Positions 6,301 to 8,786 of a stretch of 8,786 nt of DNA are shown here, piece by piece (position 1 is the stretch's first letter; every line of letters begins with the position of its first letter). This DNA is from Pseudomonadota bacterium (GTDB lineage Bacteria; Pseudomonadota; Alphaproteobacteria; Ferrovibrionales; Ferrovibrionaceae). Made by a program: the position numbers and the translations under genes. Location of the stretch: NCBI GenBank assembly GCA_023434425.1, contig JAEYSS010000115.1, positions 1 to 8,786 on the forward strand. Direction: 5' to 3'. Under the pieces are notes generated by a model. That model was not told the DNA's origin. It was given only the letters and a program-made list of their open reading frames with translations, and searched no databases.

Positions 6301-7383
6301 GTGACGGCTTCCATGGCAGGACAGCAGATGCGCGGCGATGGCCGCGACCCCGAGGCCGTGGCATTGCCCTATCACGGGGCCGCCGATCTGCCGCATGTGC
6401 ATGTCGACAGCTACAATCTCGAACTGCGCGATGCCGAGGGCTTCATCGGCGACAAGGCCAGCGGCCGCGCCTTCCGCAAGCTGCTGGAAGACATCCGCCG
6501 GGACGCCAGGGGCACGACCGACACCGACATGGCACCGACGCGCGATATGTCGAAATCCGAACTCGATGCCGTTCTGACCGGCGACGATCTGGGTGCCGCC
6601 GCCATCGTGCAGGGCGCCATCGAGGAATTCGCACAGAATCTGGCTGCGGTCGCGCAGCGTTTCCTGCGCCAGCAATCCTGGAAGGGCGTGCAGCGCATTG
6701 TCGTCGGCGGCGGGCTGCGGCGCAGCCGGGCCGGCGAGATCGCCATCCTGCGTGCCGCCATTCTGCTGCGGCAGGCCGATCTCGATGTGGAGATGTGGCC
6801 GCTCGGCCACCATCCCGATGAAGCCGGCCTGCTCGGCGGTCTGCAGCTGCTGGCGCCCGACGCGATGCGCGACCATGACGGCTTTATCGCCATTGACATC
6901 GGTGGCACCAATATCCGCTGCGGCATCGTCACCATCCGCCGCAAGGACCGGCTGGGCGACAGCGCCAGGGTCGAGCGCCTGCTGCACTGGCGGCATCGCG
7001 ACGAGCGGCTCGGCCGCGAAGCCGTGCTGGATCACCTCGGCGGCATGATGCGCGAACTGACCGCGCGGGCGGACAAGAAAAAGCTTCAGCTTGCGCCGGT
7101 GATTGCCGTCGGCTGCCCCGGCGTGATCGCCGGTGACGGATGGATCAAGCGCGGCGCGCAGAACCTGCCGGGTAACTGGGAAGGCGAAGACTTCAACCTG
7201 ACCGAGGCGCTGCACGAACGCCTGCCGCGCATCGGCGGTCGCAGCATCAGTGTGGCGCTGCATAACGACGCGGTGGTGCAGGGACTGAGTGAAACCTTTC
7301 GCATGCAGGATGTGAAGCGCTGGGCCGTGCTCACCATCGGCACCGGGCTGGGCAATGCCAGCTATACGAATGTGAAGGAATAG
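6301..7383 (+). CDS. ROK-family kinase-like protein with circularly permuted motif order
   Basis: The 360-residue protein carries ROK (repressor, ORF, kinase) sugar-kinase motifs in rotated order. First come AEGFIGDKASGRAF (45-58), resembling the segment at the zinc motif, RIVVGGG (132-138) and HHPDEAGLLGG (170-180), which are normally near the C-terminus. Then come DIGGTN (199-204, phosphate-1), GCPGVI (271-276), HNDA (321-324, with candidate catalytic Asp D323) and TIGTGLGNA (345-353, phosphate-2), after which the chain ends. The zinc motif CxCGxxGC is absent, as is a clear ExGH substrate motif; H32 or H34 might replace the latter's His. ATP-dependent phosphorylation of a sugar is likely, but the substrate is unknown. 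GTG 6301 is chosen because GAGGG lies four bases upstream; GTG 6283 (six residues longer) and ATG 6313 are alternatives. I recall similar full-length proteins in other alphaproteobacteria, so this is probably an intact family and not a rearranged gene. Confidence 0.85.
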   Translation: MTASMAGQQMRGDGRDPEAVALPYHGAADLPHVHVDSYNLELRDAEGFIGDKASGRAFRKLLEDIRRDARGTTDTDMAPTRDMSKSELDAVLTGDDLGAAAIVQGAIEEFAQNLAAVAQRFLRQQSWKGVQRIVVGGGLRRSRAGEIAILRAAILLRQADLDVEMWPLGHHPDEAGLLGGLQLLAPDAMRDHDGFIAIDIGGTNIRCGIVTIRRKDRLGDSARVERLLHWRHRDERLGREAVLDHLGGMMRELTARADKKKLQLAPVIAVGCPGVIAGDGWIKRGAQNLPGNWEGEDFNLTEALHERLPRIGGRSISVALHNDAVVQGLSETFRMQDVKRWAVLTIGTGLGNASYTNVKE

Positions 7384-7398
7384 GGCCCTTACCCTTAT

Positions 7399-7428
7399 CG
7401 TCATCCCCGCGAAAGCGGGGATCCAGAG
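7399..7428 (+). repeat. Palindromic repeat, copy 1 (pair 1, left)
   Basis: A REP-like hairpin unit. The stem ATCCCCGC (7403-7410) pairs with GCGGGGAT (7415-7422) around a GAAA loop, with flanks CGTC on the left and CCAGAG on the right. It lies 15 bases after the ROK-like stop and faces an inverted copy at 7451-7480. In RNA the loop would be a stable GNRA tetraloop, so the pair may act as a transcript-end structure between the convergent genes, although no T tract follows. Confidence 0.9.
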
Positions 7429-7436
7429 TTATAGGC

Positions 7437-8558
7437 TCAGGCGTTGGCCCCTGGGTTCCCGCTTTCGCGGGAACGACGAGAGGCATCGGGCAGATCAGTG
7501 CGGAAACGCGGCAGGGCATGTGGATGCTCCTGCTGCAGGAAGGCGATGACTTTCTCGCGGATTTCGCAGCGCAGATCGAAGGCACGTGGCGCCGAAGCAG
7601 CGCTGGCCAGGATGCGCACTTCCATCGTGGTCTGTTTGAAATCGGTTACCTGCACGGCGACCACGCGCCTGTCCCATAACGGCGAGGCAGCGAGAATCTC
7701 CTGTGTCTTCGCACGAATCGCCTCGACCGGCGCGGTATGGTCGAGATACAGCATCACCGTGCCGATCAGGTCGGCATTGTCGCGCGTCCAGTTCTGGAAC
7801 GGCTTCTCGATGAAATAGCTGAGCGGCAGTATCAGACGGCGCCAGTCCCACAGCCGCACGACCACGTAGGTCGAGGTGATCTCCTCGACATTGCCCCACT
7901 CGTTTTCCACGATCAGGGCATCGTCGATGCGGATCGGCTGGGTGATCGCCAGCTGGATGCCGGCAATCAGGTTCTTCAGCACCGGCTGCAGGGCGAGACC
8001 GACGATCAGGCCCGCGGCGCCGGCCGAGGCCAGCAGCGACACGCCATATTGCCGCACGCTGTCGAACGTCATCAGCGCGATCGAGGCAGTGATCACGATG
8101 ATCAGCACATTCACCACGCGCTGCAGCATGCGGGTCTGCGTCACATGCTTGCGGGCCATCAGGTTGTCGGCGGCATCCAGCTTGAAGCGGCGCAGATGCA
8201 CCACCATCCAGACATGGAAGGCGGTCAGCGCGATCCAGCCGAGCAGGGCGACGAAGCCGACCGACAGGATGTTGCGGATGATCGGCGCCCAGCCCGGCGG
8301 CAGCGGCGCGATGCTGGCGGCCAGGCTCAAACCCGCGATCAGGAAGGCCAGCCGCGTCGGCCCCTCGGTGCGCGCCACCAGCGCCCGCCACAGCAGATCC
8401 ATCCGCGCCACCCAGGTGGTGACGAGGCGGAACAGGAAACGGTGCAGCAGATGTGCGAGGAAAGGCGCCAGGCCGAGGATAATCAGGCTGATGGCCCAGT
8501 CCGGCACCCATTGCAGTTCGGCGGCAAAGCGTTCGAAAAAGGCGCTGAGATCGGTCAT
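7437..8558 (-). CDS. MscS-family mechanosensitive ion channel
   Basis: An inner-membrane channel expected to open under membrane tension and release solutes on hypo-osmotic shock. The 373-residue protein has hydrophobic helices at about 19-47, 69-86, 93-121 and 147-165, followed by the pore-lining helix 171-207. That helix carries the Ala/Gly-rich SAGAAGLIVGLALQPVLKN (178-196). The MscS beta domain follows: QPIRIDDALIVENEWGNVEEITSTYVVVR (207-235), then W-D-W-R-R and LPLSYF (244-249). The extra helices before the pore make it larger than E. coli MscS (286 residues), closer to YnaI/YbdG-type channels. The start is taken at ATG 8558 (MTDLSAFF); a GTG at 8660 would add 34 basic, non-membrane residues. 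Neither start has a clear ribosome-binding site. The last ten or so residues (RRSRESGNPG, 361-370) are encoded by a palindromic repeat. The gene is convergent to the ROK-like gene. Confidence 0.92.
   Translation of the reverse strand: MTDLSAFFERFAAELQWVPDWAISLIILGLAPFLAHLLHRFLFRLVTTWVARMDLLWRALVARTEGPTRLAFLIAGLSLAASIAPLPPGWAPIIRNILSVGFVALLGWIALTAFHVWMVVHLRRFKLDAADNLMARKHVTQTRMLQRVVNVLIIVITASIALMTFDSVRQYGVSLLASAGAAGLIVGLALQPVLKNLIAGIQLAITQPIRIDDALIVENEWGNVEEITSTYVVVRLWDWRRLILPLSYFIEKPFQNWTRDNADLIGTVMLYLDHTAPVEAIRAKTQEILAASPLWDRRVVAVQVTDFKQTTMEVRILASAASAPRAFDLRCEIREKVIAFLQQEHPHALPRFRTDLPDASRRSRESGNPGANA
7451..7480 (-). repeat. Palindromic repeat, copy 2 (pair 1, right, inside mscS)
   Basis: An inverted copy of the 7399-7428 unit, 22 bases away. 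The stem TTCCCGC (7456-7462) pairs with GCGGGAA (7467-7473) around TTTC, which is GAAA on the minus strand. Compared with copy 1, two stem pairs differ and both remain paired. The unit lies in the 3' end of the mscS reading frame and encodes RRSRESGNPG. Confidence 0.9.
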
Positions 8559-8700
8559 ACGGAATAAAGGCCGCAAACCGCCAATGGTTTCATGGGAAGC
8601 GGAAAAACCGCATCGCGCCCGGTTGCATGTGAGATTTCGGAAGTGCCGTAAGGCCCTCACCCTCTGTCTGTGATTGGTGATGCTGTAGCCAAAGTCTCAT
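8559..8700. other. Upstream region of mscS, no gene seen
   Basis: These 142 bases lie between the preferred mscS start and the second repeat pair. An open frame continues from mscS to GTG 8660 but encodes a Cys- and Arg-containing stretch unlike a membrane-protein N-terminus. I see no convincing -35/-10 pair, ribosome-binding site, RNA gene or other open frame. The mscS promoter must lie here or within the repeats if it is not further upstream. Confidence 0.5.
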
Positions 8701-8730
8701 CGTCGTCCCCGCGAAAGCGGGGATCCAGAG
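8701..8730 (+). repeat. Palindromic repeat, copy 3 (pair 2, left)
   Basis: The same unit as 7399-7428. The stem TCCCCGC (8706-8712) pairs with GCGGGGA (8717-8723) around GAAA (8713-8716), with a G/T mismatch (a G-U wobble in RNA) at 8705/8724. It is followed by the same CCAGAG flank as copy 1. Confidence 0.9.
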
Positions 8731-8756
8731 GCCATCTGATCAATCTCGCCTGTGGT

Positions 8757-8786
8757 CTGGATCCCCGCTTTCGCGGGGATGACGAG
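8757..8786 (-). repeat. Palindromic repeat, copy 4 (pair 2, right)
   Basis: An inverted copy of the unit, 26 bases after copy 3. ATCCCCGC (8761-8768) pairs with GCGGGGAT (8773-8780) around TTTC. The element runs to the last base of the window, so its full extent and the neighbouring gene cannot be judged. Confidence 0.88.

Noticed and set aside
6304..6339. Similarity of TASMAGQQMRG at the ROK-like N-terminus to the phage T7 gene 10 epitope tag (vector contamination?)
   Set aside because: The match is imperfect, the codons fit the surrounding genome, and the reading continues without vector sequence; it is coincidence.
5899..7404. A 501-residue minus-strand open frame across the ROK-like gene
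   Set aside because: It is antisense to a gene with clear kinase motifs, has low-complexity His/Gln/Ala composition, and no ribosome-binding site.
8559..8660. N-terminal extension of MscS to GTG 8660
   Set aside because: The 34 extra residues are basic and non-hydrophobic, with no ribosome-binding site; the MTDLSAFF start leads directly into the first helix region.
7399..8786. CRISPR array suggested by recurring repeats of about 30 bases
   Set aside because: There are only four copies, in two inverted pairs more than 1 kb apart, and no regular spacers or cas genes.

Overview
The window reads as chromosomal core-metabolism DNA from a GC-rich alphaproteobacterium, probably Rhodospirillales-like or Rhizobiales-like. 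The evidence is a divergently arranged crotonyl-CoA carboxylase/reductase and ethylmalonyl-CoA mutase pair (hallmark enzymes of the ethylmalonyl-CoA pathway), strong GC bias with long antisense shadow frames, and dispersed palindromes of the type that translates to SRESGNPG. The taxonomic call is inference. No phage, transposase, CRISPR array, tRNA or rRNA gene is visible.

Layout. Positions 1-60 hold a probable terminator for the first gene. Ccr (minus, 61-1401) and Ecm (plus, 1663-3708) diverge from a 261-bp regulatory gap carrying TTTTGC direct repeats, a 10-bp inverted repeat and a TATGAT -10-like box. Downstream of ecm, on the same strand and with short gaps, lie a DUF2238/YjdF-like membrane protein (3717-4310), a phosphotransferase-like plus P-loop kinase fusion (4367-5863), a two-helix membrane protein of 107 aa missed by simple ATG calling (5928-6251), and a ROK-type sugar-kinase-like protein (6301-7383). 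A convergent MscS-family channel (minus, 7437-8558) follows. It is bracketed by two head-to-head pairs of a palindromic repeat (7399-7480 and 8701-8786).

How the genes work together. Ccr carboxylates and reduces crotonyl-CoA to (2S)-ethylmalonyl-CoA. After epimerisation by an enzyme not in the window, Ecm rearranges (2R)-ethylmalonyl-CoA to methylsuccinyl-CoA. Together they supply the two signature steps of acetyl-CoA assimilation without the glyoxylate shunt. The other plus-strand genes have no evident link to this pathway and may simply be neighbours.

The most unusual item is the ROK-like protein. Its sequence motifs run in circularly permuted order: the C-terminal half of a normal ROK kinase comes first and the DIGGTN phosphate-binding motif sits in the middle. 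Two other points deserve a look. One hairpin repeat has been absorbed into the 3' end of the mscS reading frame. The repeat copies also show compensatory stem changes.
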